Both the position numbers and the translations under genes were made by a program. Shown piece after piece: positions 42,967 to 52,159 of a DNA stretch of 64,000 bases. The notes beneath the pieces are model-generated. The model was not told the DNA's origin and searched no databases. It was given only the letters and a program-made list of their open reading frames with translations. The stretch spans positions 186,001-250,000 of the forward strand of contig NZ_MSTQ01000007.1 in assembly GCF_001945365.1 (NCBI RefSeq), written 5' to 3'. Numbering within the stretch: position 1 is the first letter of the stretch; the number at the start of each line of letters is the position of its first letter. The DNA is from Pseudomonas reinekei (GTDB taxonomy: Bacteria > Pseudomonadota > Gammaproteobacteria > Pseudomonadales > Pseudomonadaceae).

Positions 42967-43932
42967 ATGTTGCAGAACATTCCCACCCACGTCATCGCCG
43001 GGCCCTTGGGCGCAGGCAAGACCAGCCTGATCAAGCACCTGCTGGCGCAACGTCCCGCCGGTGAACGCTGGGCGGTGTTGATCAACGAGTTCGGACAGAT
43101 TGGCATCGACGCCGCGCTGCTGACTCAGGAGGCTGATGGTATCGCACTGGGGGAAGTGGCCGGTGGCTGTTTGTGTTGCGTCAATGGCGCGCCCTTTCAG
43201 GTCGGGCTCGGCCGTTTGCTGCGCAAGGCGCGGCCGGACCGGTTGTTCATCGAGCCCTCGGGGTTGGGGCATCCGGTGCAGTTGCTCAAGCAGCTGAGCG
43301 AGGCGCCATGGCAAGGCGTACTGAGTCTTCAAGCCAGCGTGCTGGTACTCGATGCGCAAGCGCTCGCAGCAGGAAAGCCGCTGCCTGAGGCGCAACAAGA
43401 GGCGCTGAACAGTGCGGGGCTGTTGCTGATGAACAAGTCTGAAGGGCTTGAGGATGCGGACCGCCAGCGCATAGGTGCCATGTTGCCGGTGCGTCCGTTG
43501 TATTGGACGCAACAAGCCGCGCTACCCTTGAGTGAGCTGCCCGGTCTTGCGTCGCGAGCGGTGGCAGGTGTGGATAACTTTGTGATGCCCAAGCGTCTGG
43601 CGCAGCTTCCTGCAATCTGGAGCGACCCGACGCTGCCGATTTGTTTAAGCCAGGAACAGGAGGGGGGCTGGAGTATCGGCTGGCGCTGGCATCCGAGCCA
43701 GGTCTTCGATTCGGCACTGCTCGGCCACTGGCTTGAAAGCCTGTGCTGGCGGCGTGCGAAGCTGGTTGTTCACAGTGAGCAAGGCTGGGTATCGGCGAAC
43801 GCGCTGGATAATTCAGCGGTGGCGTGGCAAGCCAGTGAATGGCGTCAGGATTCGCGGATTGAATTGATTTTCAGCGCGCCGCAAGACCTCGAAGTGCTGC
43901 AGAGAGGCCTGGCCCATTGTCGGTTGAGTTGA
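42967..43932 (+). CDS. Second COG0523 (CobW-like) GTPase
   Basis: A 321-residue G3E GTPase. The P-loop is GPLGAGKTS at 12-20 and the CxCC motif is C68-L-C70-C71. The family start MLQNIPTHVIAG fixes the ATG at 42967; the frame is open from 42778 through an unrelated region. It is shorter than ZigA, with a small C-terminal CobW domain. It is probably another metal-insertion or metal-salvage factor, but no Zur-like box is visible just upstream, so its control may differ from zigA. Confidence 0.85.
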   Translation: MLQNIPTHVIAGPLGAGKTSLIKHLLAQRPAGERWAVLINEFGQIGIDAALLTQEADGIALGEVAGGCLCCVNGAPFQVGLGRLLRKARPDRLFIEPSGLGHPVQLLKQLSEAPWQGVLSLQASVLVLDAQALAAGKPLPEAQQEALNSAGLLLMNKSEGLEDADRQRIGAMLPVRPLYWTQQAALPLSELPGLASRAVAGVDNFVMPKRLAQLPAIWSDPTLPICLSQEQEGGWSIGWRWHPSQVFDSALLGHWLESLCWRRAKLVVHSEQGWVSANALDNSAVAWQASEWRQDSRIELIFSAPQDLEVLQRGLAHCRLS

Positions 43933-43935
43933 AGA

Positions 43936-44349
43936 TCAAGGCCGCCACTTGTTGTGCTCTTGCCGCCAATGGTTCAGCTCGATCACCTGCGCGCTGGGCT
44001 TGACCACATCGACGACCGGAGGCGTATCGTCAAACGGCATCGGGTAAGGCGCCAGTTCGATCTGCGCACTGTGGGCGCCGAACTGGGTGATGGTGCCGTT
44101 ATGCCGGGATTCGCCGGTGACGGTGAATTCGAAGTTGTACACACGAGCCAGGCGCCTCCGACCATTGGCATCCTTGATGAAGCCAATTTTTTTCAACGCC
44201 ACGTTGCCATCCAGCAGCTCGATCCCGAGGTTGCTGCAATGCTGCTTGACCCGCTCCAGTGCGCGCTCACGCAAGCCGTGGTTGTGCCAAAGCCAGGCGC
44301 CAGCGGTGGCGAGCAGCATCAACACGAAAATATTTCCAAGGGTCAGCAT
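43936..44349 (-). CDS. DUF3301 membrane-anchored protein
   Basis: A 137-residue protein with one N-terminal membrane helix (LGNIFVLMLLATAGAWLW) and a soluble tail matching DUF3301, which is widespread in Pseudomonas and lacks an assigned function. The tail has the strand pattern RRRLARVYNFEFTVTGE. I use the ATG at 44349; a TTG at 44352 would add one residue. It converges on the CobW-like gene with a 3-base gap. Confidence 0.8.
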   Translation of the reverse strand: MLTLGNIFVLMLLATAGAWLWHNHGLRERALERVKQHCSNLGIELLDGNVALKKIGFIKDANGRRRLARVYNFEFTVTGESRHNGTITQFGAHSAQIELAPYPMPFDDTPPVVDVVKPSAQVIELNHWRQEHNKWRP

Positions 44350-44467
44350 CAACAGGGTGCTCCAACAAGAGAGTGTCAGCTTAACTGTGTCGCCGGTCTG
44401 TCGTACAGGCTGCGTTTAGTCGCATACTGCGCCGCTCGAACTCAATCGTTTTACGGAAACTCACCGC

Positions 44468-45340
44468 ATGAAACGTACACCCCATCTGCTCGCTATCCAG
44501 TCCCATGTGGTGTTCGGCCACGCCGGCAACAGTGCCGCGGTTTTCCCGATGCAGCGGGTCGGGGTGAACGTCTGGCCGCTTAATACCGTGCAGTTCTCCA
44601 ACCACACGCAATATGGTCAGTGGACCGGTGACGTGCTGGCGCCGCACCAGATCCCGGATCTTGTGGAAGGCATTGCGGCCATTGGCGAGCTGGGCAATTG
44701 CGACGCCGTGCTCTCGGGTTATCTCGGCAGCGCGGCTCAGGGCCGGGCGATTCTCACCGGTGTGGCGCGGATCAAGTCGATGAACCCCAAAGCGCTGTAT
44801 CTGTGTGATCCAGTGATGGGCCATCCGGAGAAGGGCTGCAGCGTGCCTGCGGAAGTCAGCGATTTTCTGCTGGAGGAAGCTGCCGCCGTGGCTGACTTCA
44901 TGTGCCCGAACCAACTGGAGCTCGACAGTTTTTCGGGACGCAAGCCGCAATCGCTGTTTGATTGCCTGGCGATGGCGCGGTCGTTGCTGGCGCGCGGGCC
45001 GAAGGCCGTGCTGGTCAAGCATCTGGACTACCCGGGTAAAACCCCCGACGTCTTCGAAATGTTGCTGGTGACAGCCGAGGGCAGTTGGCACCTGCAACGG
45101 CCGATGCTGGCGTTTCCACGTCAACCCGTGGGCGTTGGCGACCTGACGTCCGGATTGTTCCTGGCGCGTGTGCTATTGGGCGATAGCCTGGTGGCCGCCT
45201 TCGAGTTCGCCGCATCAGCGGTGCACGAGGTGTTGCTGGAGACCCAGGCCTGCGCCAGCTATGAGCTGGAACTGGTGCGGGCGCAGGACCGGATTGCCCA
45301 TCCTCGGGTGCGGTTCGAGGCGACGTCGATCAGCCTTTAA
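44468..45340 (+). CDS. pdxY: Pyridoxal kinase PdxY
   Basis: A 290-residue ribokinase-fold enzyme that phosphorylates pyridoxal to pyridoxal 5'-phosphate in the vitamin B6 salvage pathway. Visible: substrate-site N-terminus [18 protein letters not shown], the middle strand [14 protein letters not shown], and the anion-hole/catalytic region [18 protein letters not shown] with the catalytic aspartate near 226. The length matches PdxY (about 287). It stands alone and ends just before a long palindrome (45355-45417). Confidence 0.93.
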   Translation: MKRTPHLLAIQSHVVFGHAGNSAAVFPMQRVGVNVWPLNTVQFSNHTQYGQWTGDVLAPHQIPDLVEGIAAIGELGNCDAVLSGYLGSAAQGRAILTGVARIKSMNPKALYLCDPVMGHPEKGCSVPAEVSDFLLEEAAAVADFMCPNQLELDSFSGRKPQSLFDCLAMARSLLARGPKAVLVKHLDYPGKTPDVFEMLLVTAEGSWHLQRPMLAFPRQPVGVGDLTSGLFLARVLLGDSLVAAFEFAASAVHEVLLETQACASYELELVRAQDRIAHPRVRFEATSISL

Positions 45341-45354
45341 TCAGCGTTGGGCCA

Positions 45355-45417
45355 ATCGCGAGCAAGCTCGCTGCCACAGGATACCCGAACCCCTGCGGCA
45401 GCGAGCTTGCTCGCGAT
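45355..45417. repeat. Extragenic palindromic repeat (REP/REPIN type)
   Basis: ATCGCGAGCAAGCTCGCTGCC and its inverted copy face each other around about 20 bases, giving a long stem after pdxY. The GAGCAAGCTCGC core is the dispersed palindrome type of the P. fluorescens group. It probably also ends transcripts from pdxY and the thioesterase gene. Confidence 0.75.
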
Positions 45418-45454
45418 AGCCATCTACAGAACACCATCAAACCGACTGAATAGC

Positions 45455-45937
45455 TCAGGCGTCGCCTTTGATTTCCTGATAGCGCCTTTCCAGTTCCTGA
45501 CGAATCTGGCGGCGTTGCTGTGCCTGGATATAGCGGCGCTTGTCTTCGCTGTTTTGCGGTTGCAGTGGCGGCACCGGGGCAGGTTTGCGCTGGTCATCCA
45601 CTGCGACCATGGTGAAGAAGCAGCTGTTGGTGTGGCGCACCGAGCGCTCGCGGATGTTTTCGGTCACCACCTTGATGCCCACTTCCATGGACGTGTTGCC
45701 GGTGTAGTTGACCGAAGCGAGGAAGGTCACCAGTTCGCCGACATGGATCGGCTCACGGAAAATCACTTGGTCCACCGACAGGGTCACGACGTAGCGGCCG
45801 GCATAACGGCTGGCGCAGGCGTAGGCCACTTCGTCGAGGTACTTGAGCAAGGTGCCGCCGTGAACATTGCCAGAGAAATTGGCCATGTCGGGGGTCATCA
45901 ATACTGTCATCGACAGTTGGGCGTTTCCGGGTTCCAT
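45455..45937 (-). CDS. Acyl-CoA thioesterase, hotdog fold
   Basis: A 160-residue hotdog-fold thioesterase of the YciA/BACH-like group, which splits acyl-CoA into fatty acid and CoA. Visible: MTPDMANFSGNVHGGTLLKYLDEVAY, containing the catalytic region with N-(x)-HGG and the acidic residue D41 or so, and the NYTGNTSMEVGIKV strand. A basic, glutamine-rich helical tail follows. I use the ATG at 45937; the frame continues to a TTG at 45955. It runs against the CPA2 antiporter gene, sharing a divergent promoter region. Confidence 0.87.
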   Translation of the reverse strand: MEPGNAQLSMTVLMTPDMANFSGNVHGGTLLKYLDEVAYACASRYAGRYVVTLSVDQVIFREPIHVGELVTFLASVNYTGNTSMEVGIKVVTENIRERSVRHTNSCFFTMVAVDDQRKPAPVPPLQPQNSEDKRRYIQAQQRRQIRQELERRYQEIKGDA

Positions 45938-46224
45938 AGCGTTCTCACGGTTCAAGGCAAGGTTTGAGGGGGCGCACCTCTACGGGTGCCTCGGCGGTTT
46001 TTTCAAACCAACAGTTATCGGGACGCCGGGCGCTTGATCGCCGTCACGCCGGATCGATCTGTTTCCATATATTGCACCGCCTTTCTGCCAGAAGTCCCGG
46101 TGTTACCCTTCAAAAGCCTATCCTCGAGGGCAAAACTCTTACGCAGATAGCGGATTTTCATACTGCTCACTCGGACGTTTCTCACGCCCGGTGTATGAAC
46201 AATGTCACCAAGGAGCCTCACATC

Positions 46225-47988
46225 ATGCATGCCATCAGTTTTATTCAGGACCTGGCAGTGATCATGTTGGTCGCAGGTGTGGTGACCGTTCTTTTCCATC
46301 GCTTCAAACAGCCCGTGGTGCTGGGCTACATCGTTGCCGGTTTCATTATTGGCCCGCACACCCCGCCATTCGGCCTGATCCATGACGAAGAAACCATCAA
46401 AACCCTGGCGGAGCTCGGGGTGATTTTTCTGATGTTCTGTCTGGGGCTGGAATTCAGCCTGCGCAAACTGTTCAAGGTCGGTGCCACGGCGTTTATCGCG
46501 GCATTCCTGGAAATCGTGCTGATGATCTGGATCGGCTACGAAATTGGCCGCTGGTTTGACTGGAACACCATGGATTCGCTGTTTTTGGGTGCGATTCTGG
46601 CGATCTCCTCGACCACGATCATCGTCAAGGCCCTCAACGACCTGAAGATGAAGAACGAGCGCTTCGCGCAGCTGATCTTTGGTGTACTGATCGTTGAAGA
46701 CATTCTCGGGATCGGCATCATCGCGTTGCTGTCGAGCATCGCCGTCAGTGGCACGGTCAGTTCAGGCGAAGTGTTTTCCACGGTCGGCAAGCTGTCGCTG
46801 TTCATGATCGTCGCACTGGTGATCGGCATCTTGCTGGTGCCGCGATTGCTGTCATATGTGGCGAAATTCGAAAGCAACGAAATGCTGTTGATCACGGTGC
46901 TGGGCCTGTGTTTCGGCTTCTGCCTGCTGGTGGTCAAGCTCGAATACAGCATGGTGCTCGGCGCATTCCTGATCGGCGCAATCATGGCCGAATCCCGGCA
47001 GTTGCTGAAAATCGAGCGCTTGATCGAGCCGGTTCGTGATTTGTTCAGCGCGATTTTCTTCGTCGCCATCGGGCTGATGCTCGACCCGATGATCCTGCTG
47101 CAGTACGCCTGGCCGATTGCGGTCATCACCGTGGCGGTGGTGCTCGGCAAGATGTTGTCCTGCGGGCTCGGTGCGTTTATCGCCGGCAATGATGGACGGA
47201 CCTCACTGCGCGTCGGGATGGGTCTTTCTCAGATTGGCGAATTTTCTTTCATCATCGCTGCGCTGGGCATGACCCTGCAGGTCACCAGTAACTTTCTTTA
47301 TCCGGTGGCAGTGGCGGTGTCGGTGATCACCACGCTGCTAACGCCTTATCTGATTCGTGCCGCCGACCCGCTGTCGATCAAGTTGGCTGCAGTGATGCCA
47401 CAGAGGCTGGGGCGCGTGCTGGGCATGTATGGTGAATGGCTGCGCAGCATCCAGCCGCAGGGCCAGGGCGCGTTGCTGGCGTCGATGATCCGGAGGATTT
47501 TGCTGCAAGTGGGGGTCAATCTGGCGTTGGTGATCGCGATTTTCTTCGCGGGCGCTTACTTTGCCGAACGCATTTCCGCGTATCTGCAGGATTGGATCAG
47601 CGATCCGAGCTGGCAGAAGGCTTTGATTTGGGGCGGGGCGCTGCTGGTGTCGCTGCCATTCCTGATAGCCGCGTATCGCAAGCTCAAGGCGCTGTCGATG
47701 CTGCTGGCGGAGATGGGTGTGAAGCCAGAGATGGCGGGGCGCCACACGCAGCGAGTGCGCCGGGTGATCGCCGAAGTGATCCCGATTCTCTCGCTGCTGG
47801 TGATTTTCCTGCTATTGGCAGCCTTGTCGGCCAGTATTCTGCCGACCAACAAGTTGCTGGTGCTGATCGCCGTGGTCGCGGCCGCCGTGGCGGCGCTGCT
47901 GTGGCGCTGGTTCATCCGCGTCCACACCCGGATGCAGGTGGCGTTGCTCGATACCCTGGACAACCACAAGGATTCGCCAGGGCATTGA
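46225..47988 (+). CDS. CPA2-family cation/proton antiporter
   Basis: A 587-residue inner-membrane antiporter of the KefB/CPA2 family, exchanging K+ or Na+ for protons. The start is the ATG at 46225 with AAGGAG upstream; earlier frame sequence is unrelated. About 12 or more hydrophobic segments span residues 5-400, including ELGVIFLMFCLGLEFSLRKL and the ion-site helix GVLIVEDILGIGI. The C-terminal part has further membrane helices but no TrkA-N/RCK nucleotide domain. Which cation it carries is not clear. Confidence 0.85.
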   Translation: MHAISFIQDLAVIMLVAGVVTVLFHRFKQPVVLGYIVAGFIIGPHTPPFGLIHDEETIKTLAELGVIFLMFCLGLEFSLRKLFKVGATAFIAAFLEIVLMIWIGYEIGRWFDWNTMDSLFLGAILAISSTTIIVKALNDLKMKNERFAQLIFGVLIVEDILGIGIIALLSSIAVSGTVSSGEVFSTVGKLSLFMIVALVIGILLVPRLLSYVAKFESNEMLLITVLGLCFGFCLLVVKLEYSMVLGAFLIGAIMAESRQLLKIERLIEPVRDLFSAIFFVAIGLMLDPMILLQYAWPIAVITVAVVLGKMLSCGLGAFIAGNDGRTSLRVGMGLSQIGEFSFIIAALGMTLQVTSNFLYPVAVAVSVITTLLTPYLIRAADPLSIKLAAVMPQRLGRVLGMYGEWLRSIQPQGQGALLASMIRRILLQVGVNLALVIAIFFAGAYFAERISAYLQDWISDPSWQKALIWGGALLVSLPFLIAAYRKLKALSMLLAEMGVKPEMAGRHTQRVRRVIAEVIPILSLLVIFLLLAALSASILPTNKLLVLIAVVAAAVAALLWRWFIRVHTRMQVALLDTLDNHKDSPGH

Positions 47989-48009
47989 CCCGCAGGGGCG
48001 TCAGTTGAC

Positions 48010-48417
48010 TCAGCTTTCCAGCCAGACGTCCCGCGCCCAGTGCCATACCGATTCCCAGGTTTCTTCCGTCACCAGTTCTTCTTCGGCGGACCACAGCACC
48101 ACGGTGCCGTCTTCTTCGACGCAGTAGTAGTCGTCGCCGTCCTGGCAGATGGGGATCAGGCTGCGATCGACGCCGACATCCCAGGCGTTGGCGGCAACGT
48201 CCGGCAGGTAGGTGTGCGATTGCGGGTCGGTGACGGTCACCGGCTCCAGGCCGCCGTAGACCACGTCGCTGACGGTCAGCAGAAATTCTTTGAAAACAAA
48301 CGGGATGTCGATGAACAGTTGTTCTTCGATTTCCACCAGCAGGTCTTCGTCAGGCAATTCCAAGGGGACCGGTACCGGTTCGTTGGCTTCACGCAGTTGT
48401 TCGATGATTTCTTCCAC
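48010..48417 (-). CDS. SMI1/KNR4-family protein
   Basis: A 135-residue acidic protein of the SMI1/KNR4 (SUKH) superfamily: LELPDEDLLVEIEEQLFIDIPFVFKEFLLTVSD near 18-50, then the DDYYCVEEDGTVVLWSAEE strand region near 93-111. SUKH proteins often serve as immunity proteins against polymorphic toxins, but single genes in core regions also exist. No toxin gene is next to it, so an immunity role is not supported here. The function stays open. Confidence 0.8.
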   Translation of the reverse strand: MEEIIEQLREANEPVPVPLELPDEDLLVEIEEQLFIDIPFVFKEFLLTVSDVVYGGLEPVTVTDPQSHTYLPDVAANAWDVGVDRSLIPICQDGDDYYCVEEDGTVVLWSAEEELVTEETWESVWHWARDVWLES

Positions 48418-48500
48418 GTCCGGGATCCTCTTGCTTGTATGGCGCGGTTTATATGGGGCGGTTTATACAGTAGCTCGCTATAGATGCAACCGTGAAATAG

Positions 48501-48527
48501 AAAACCCCGGCCGAGGCCGGGGTTTTT
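48501..48527. terminator. Strong rho-independent terminator
   Basis: AAAACCCCGGCC and GGCCGGGGTTTTT form a 12-bp stem around GA with A/T runs on both sides. It lies past the Tim44-like gene's 3' end and upstream of the SMI1/KNR4 gene, so it most likely ends the Tim44-like message. Confidence 0.85.
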
Positions 48528-48555
48528 GTTGCCGCAAGTGAAGCGCGGAGGGTAA

Positions 48556-49434
48556 TCAGCCGTTCTGGCGGATACCTGCTACCAGCCAAGGCTGGTTTTC
48601 GCCCTGCGGACGTTCCATGTTCCAGCTTTCGCTGAACACTTCGCCCTGGTCGAAACGCGAGGTTTTCGACACGCCGCTGAAGGTCAGGGTGGCGATGGTC
48701 TTGTCGGCGCGATCATCCACACCGTCCAGTTGTACATTGAGGTTATCAATGTAGGTCGACTGGAAGCCGTCGCCCAGGTCGGCACGTTCGCGCTTGAGGA
48801 ACTCCAGCATTTGCGGGGTGACGAACTCGGCGATCTTGTCCATTTCATTCGCGTCCCAGTGCTGCTGCAGGGACTGGAAGTGGTTGCGCGCCGCTTCAAT
48901 GAAGTTACGTTCGTTGAACCAGGCTGGCGCATTGATCACCGGACGAGCGGCGACAGGGGCTGCCGAACCACCGAAGATCGAACCGCCTGCAGGCTTCTGT
49001 TCGAATGCTTCACGCTGCATCGGCGCGTGGCCAGCCGGCGCGAATTGCTCCTGCTGCTTGCGGCGACGGGCGGCGATGAAACGGAAGACCAGGAACGCGA
49101 TGACCGCCATGATCAGGATGTCGAAGATCTGCATGCCCTGGAAGCCGTCGCCCATGAACATGGACGCCAGCAGGCCACCGGCGGCGATGCCCGCCAATGG
49201 GCCGAGCCAGCGCGAAGCACCGCCGGCCTTGGCAGCGGCGCCAGCGGCACCGGCAGCACCAGCGGTCGCCGCAGCGCCGCCCATGCCTGGAGAAGAAGGA
49301 GCCATCTGGCTGGTCTGGTGTGTCGGCGCAGCGCCTGCGCTTTTGCCACCACCGAAGCGCTTGGCGGCATTGACGTCGAGACTCATCGTCAGGCCGATGC
49401 ACAACGCCATGGCGATGCTAAGAAAACGTTTCAT
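48556..49434 (-). CDS. Tim44-like domain protein
   Basis: A 292-residue protein with an N-terminal signal or anchor (LSIAMALCIGLTMSLDVNA), an alanine- and glycine-rich segment with a second hydrophobic region (GMQIFDILIMAVIAFLVFRFI near 105-125), and a C-terminal Tim44-like domain (about 180-292) starting at WFNERNFIEAARNHF. I use the ATG at 49434 (MKRFLSIAM). Bacterial Tim44-like proteins are inner-membrane proteins of uncertain role. It is followed by a strong terminator. Confidence 0.85.
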   Translation of the reverse strand: MKRFLSIAMALCIGLTMSLDVNAAKRFGGGKSAGAAPTHQTSQMAPSSPGMGGAAATAGAAGAAGAAAKAGGASRWLGPLAGIAAGGLLASMFMGDGFQGMQIFDILIMAVIAFLVFRFIAARRRKQQEQFAPAGHAPMQREAFEQKPAGGSIFGGSAAPVAARPVINAPAWFNERNFIEAARNHFQSLQQHWDANEMDKIAEFVTPQMLEFLKRERADLGDGFQSTYIDNLNVQLDGVDDRADKTIATLTFSGVSKTSRFDQGEVFSESWNMERPQGENQPWLVAGIRQNG

Positions 49435-49620
49435 AGAGGGAATTCCCATTTGTGGAAGGCACGCGCGCCATGTTGCACAGCTGAAGTGTTACTGGCTAGC
49501 GGCAGAGTGTTTCGGGCTTTTGCCTGACAGGTCGGGTTCAGCTTCAATCAGGGCAATAAGGCCTGTTAACTTTGGTCTGTAGGAGGAGTGGATAAGTTCT
49601 GTAGGAAAGACGCAGAACAT

Positions 49621-49708
49621 GTGTGCGAGCCTGCTCGCGATCACGGACTCACAGGTCAAAAGTAACATCGACCGATGTACCGCTATCGCCAGCAGGCTGG
49701 CTCCTGGA
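49621..49708. repeat. Extragenic palindromic repeat pair (REPIN-like)
   Basis: GTGCGAGCCTGCTCGCGAT near 49623 faces an imperfect inverted copy, ATCGCCAGCAGGCTGGCTCC, near 49685. Two palindromes with a spacer are typical of REPIN units. It lies between the Tim44-like gene and the uvrD 3' end. Confidence 0.65.
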
Positions 49709-49717
49709 GAAAGCGCT

Positions 49718-51901
49718 TTAAATCGCTTCCAGCTTGGCATACCCCAGCATCAGCCACTTGCTGCCTTCGCTGAAATTCACCTGGACCCGCGCCTGTGCGC
49801 CAGCGCCTTCGAAGTTCAGGATCACGCCATCACCGAACACCGAATGCCGTACGGCCTGGCCGAGACTGAATTCGGTTTGTGGAATCTCGCTGCCGCTGAA
49901 CAGGCTGCCGCCGCTCATCGACTGGTTGCCGCCAAACGGTCGACTGACGCTGTTGGAAAGCCGTACTTCCTGAATCAGGCCTTTCGGCACTTCGCGTACG
50001 AAGCGCGACACCTTGTTGTAGGTCTCGCTGCCGTACAGGCGTCGGGTTTCAGCGTAGGTCATTACCAGGTTTTGCATGGCGCGGGTGATGCCGACGTAAG
50101 CCAGGCGCCGTTCCTCCTCAAGACGGCCAGGTTCTTCCAGGCTCATCTTGTGCGGGAACAGGCCTTCTTCCATGCCCACCAGGAACACGTAAGGGAATTC
50201 CAGGCCCTTGGCACTGTGCAGTGTCATCAGTTGAATGCTGTCTTCGTGCTCGTCGGCCTGGGTATCACCGGCCTCCAGCGATGCGTGGCCGAGGAATGCC
50301 GCCAGAGGCGTCAGGTCCTCGTCTTCTTCGCTGTTTTCGAAGTTGCGCGCGGCGCTGACCAGTTCCTCAAGGTTTTCTACCCGGGCCTGGCCTTTCTCGC
50401 CTTTTTCCGCTTCATGGTAGGCAATCAACCCCGACTGCTCGATGACGGTCTGGGTCATCAGGTGCAGCGGCATCTCCATACACTTGGCGGCGAGGTTCTC
50501 GATCAGCTCGACAAATGCCCCTAATGCGCTGGCGGCGCGACCGGTCAGGCCTTTGTTGGCCACCAGTTGGCGCATCGCTTCCCACATCGACACATCGCTG
50601 TGACGCGCGTGCTCGCGGATGGCTTCAACGGTTTTTTCGCCGATGCCGCGAGCCGGTACGTTGATCACCCGCTCCAGCGCGGCATCGTTGCCACGGCCTT
50701 CAAGCAAACGCAGGTAGGCCATGGCGTTTTTGATTTCCGCACGTTCAAAGAAGCGCTGGCCACCGTAGATGCGGTACGGAATGCGCTCGCGCAGCAAAGC
50801 CTCTTCCAAAACCCGGGATTGGGCGTTGGAGCGGTACAGAATCGCGATATCGCTGCGGGCCAGGCCGGTTTTCAGCGCACTTTCGATGGTTTCGACAACA
50901 TAGCGCGCTTCATCGTGTTCATTGAACGCGGCGTACAGGTTGATGGCTTCGCCGTCGCCGCCGTCGGTCCACAATTCCTTGCCCAAGCGGCCGGTGTTAT
51001 TGGCGATCAAGGCGTTCGCGGCCTTCAGGATGCCGGCGGTGGAGCGGTAGTTTTGCTCCAGGCGGATGGTTTCGGCGTCCGGGAAGTCTTCGGAGTACTG
51101 GTAGATGTTCTCGATTTTCGCGCCACGCCAGCCGTAGATCGACTGGTCGTCATCGCCCACCACCATCAGGCTGTCGCCACCCTTGGCCAGCAGACGCAGC
51201 CAGGCGTACTGCACGGCGTTGGTATCCTGGAATTCGTCCACCAGGATGTGACGGAAGCGCTTCTGATAATGCGCCAGCAGGCCCGGGTGGTCGCGCCACA
51301 GGTCGAGGGCGCGCAGCAGCAGTTCGGAGAAGTCGATGACACCGGCACGCAGGCACGCCGCCTCATAGGCTTCATAGATGCTGCGCATGGTCGCCAGGAA
51401 CAGGTCGCCGCTGGCTTGAATGTGTTGCGGGCGCAGACCTTCGTCTTTTTGCCCGTTGATGAACCATTGGGCCTGACGGGCCGGCCAGCGTTGTTCGTCC
51501 AGGCCGAGCTCGCGGATCACCCGCTTGACCAACCGTTGCTGGTCATCGCTGTCGAGAATCTGGAAAGTCTGGCTCAGGCCCGCTTCCTGCCAGTGGGCCC
51601 GCAGCAAGCGGTGCGCCAGGCCGTGGAAGGTGCCGACCCACATGCCGGCCGGGTTGATACCCATCAGTTGCTCGATGCGATGACGCATCTCGGCAGCGGC
51701 CTTATTGGTGAAGGTCACTGACAGAATGGAGTGGGGCGACGCGTTCTCGACCTGGATCAACCAGGCGATACGGTGCACCAGCACTCGGGTTTTACCGGAG
51801 CCAGCACCGGCCAGGACCAACTGACGACCCACGGGGGCTGCTACAGCCTGCCGTTGGGCATCGTTGAGGGAGTTCAGCAAAAGGGAGAGATCATCGCGCA
51901 T
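49718..51901 (-). CDS. uvrD: DNA helicase II UvrD
   Basis: A 727-residue superfamily 1A helicase that unwinds DNA 3' to 5' in nucleotide-excision and mismatch repair. Visible: Q-motif LNDAQRQAVAAP near 12, Walker A LAGAGSGKTR near 30, Walker B HILVDEFQDTN near 220, GDDDQSIYGWRGA, and motif VI YVGITRAMQ near 570. Full length and intact. Compare the 477-residue UvrD-like protein in the transposon cargo, which is only distantly alike. It is divergent from the GGDEF/EAL gene, as in P. aeruginosa. Confidence 0.95.
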   Translation of the reverse strand: MRDDLSLLLNSLNDAQRQAVAAPVGRQLVLAGAGSGKTRVLVHRIAWLIQVENASPHSILSVTFTNKAAAEMRHRIEQLMGINPAGMWVGTFHGLAHRLLRAHWQEAGLSQTFQILDSDDQQRLVKRVIRELGLDEQRWPARQAQWFINGQKDEGLRPQHIQASGDLFLATMRSIYEAYEAACLRAGVIDFSELLLRALDLWRDHPGLLAHYQKRFRHILVDEFQDTNAVQYAWLRLLAKGGDSLMVVGDDDQSIYGWRGAKIENIYQYSEDFPDAETIRLEQNYRSTAGILKAANALIANNTGRLGKELWTDGGDGEAINLYAAFNEHDEARYVVETIESALKTGLARSDIAILYRSNAQSRVLEEALLRERIPYRIYGGQRFFERAEIKNAMAYLRLLEGRGNDAALERVINVPARGIGEKTVEAIREHARHSDVSMWEAMRQLVANKGLTGRAASALGAFVELIENLAAKCMEMPLHLMTQTVIEQSGLIAYHEAEKGEKGQARVENLEELVSAARNFENSEEDEDLTPLAAFLGHASLEAGDTQADEHEDSIQLMTLHSAKGLEFPYVFLVGMEEGLFPHKMSLEEPGRLEEERRLAYVGITRAMQNLVMTYAETRRLYGSETYNKVSRFVREVPKGLIQEVRLSNSVSRPFGGNQSMSGGSLFSGSEIPQTEFSLGQAVRHSVFGDGVILNFEGAGAQARVQVNFSEGSKWLMLGYAKLEAI

Positions 51902-52159
51902 CGGGGCATTCTAGGGGGCGGCGTCACACCGGGCAAACCCCGCTTTGCATTAGCCGATGAAAGAGGCGCGCGTGACGACCGGTCAGTCATTGTCTACAAG
52001 CGTTGGTGGCACTCGGCTGGCGGCGTTTGCACCGGGTCGGCTGGCCGATACTTTTGCCTGTTTTTTGACCCGCAGCTGTTTGGTCGGGGCACTTGCTTGT
52101 GTATGCTCCGTCGACGTTTCGGGCTCATGCTCATCATTATAAGAACAAGAACATTGCCT

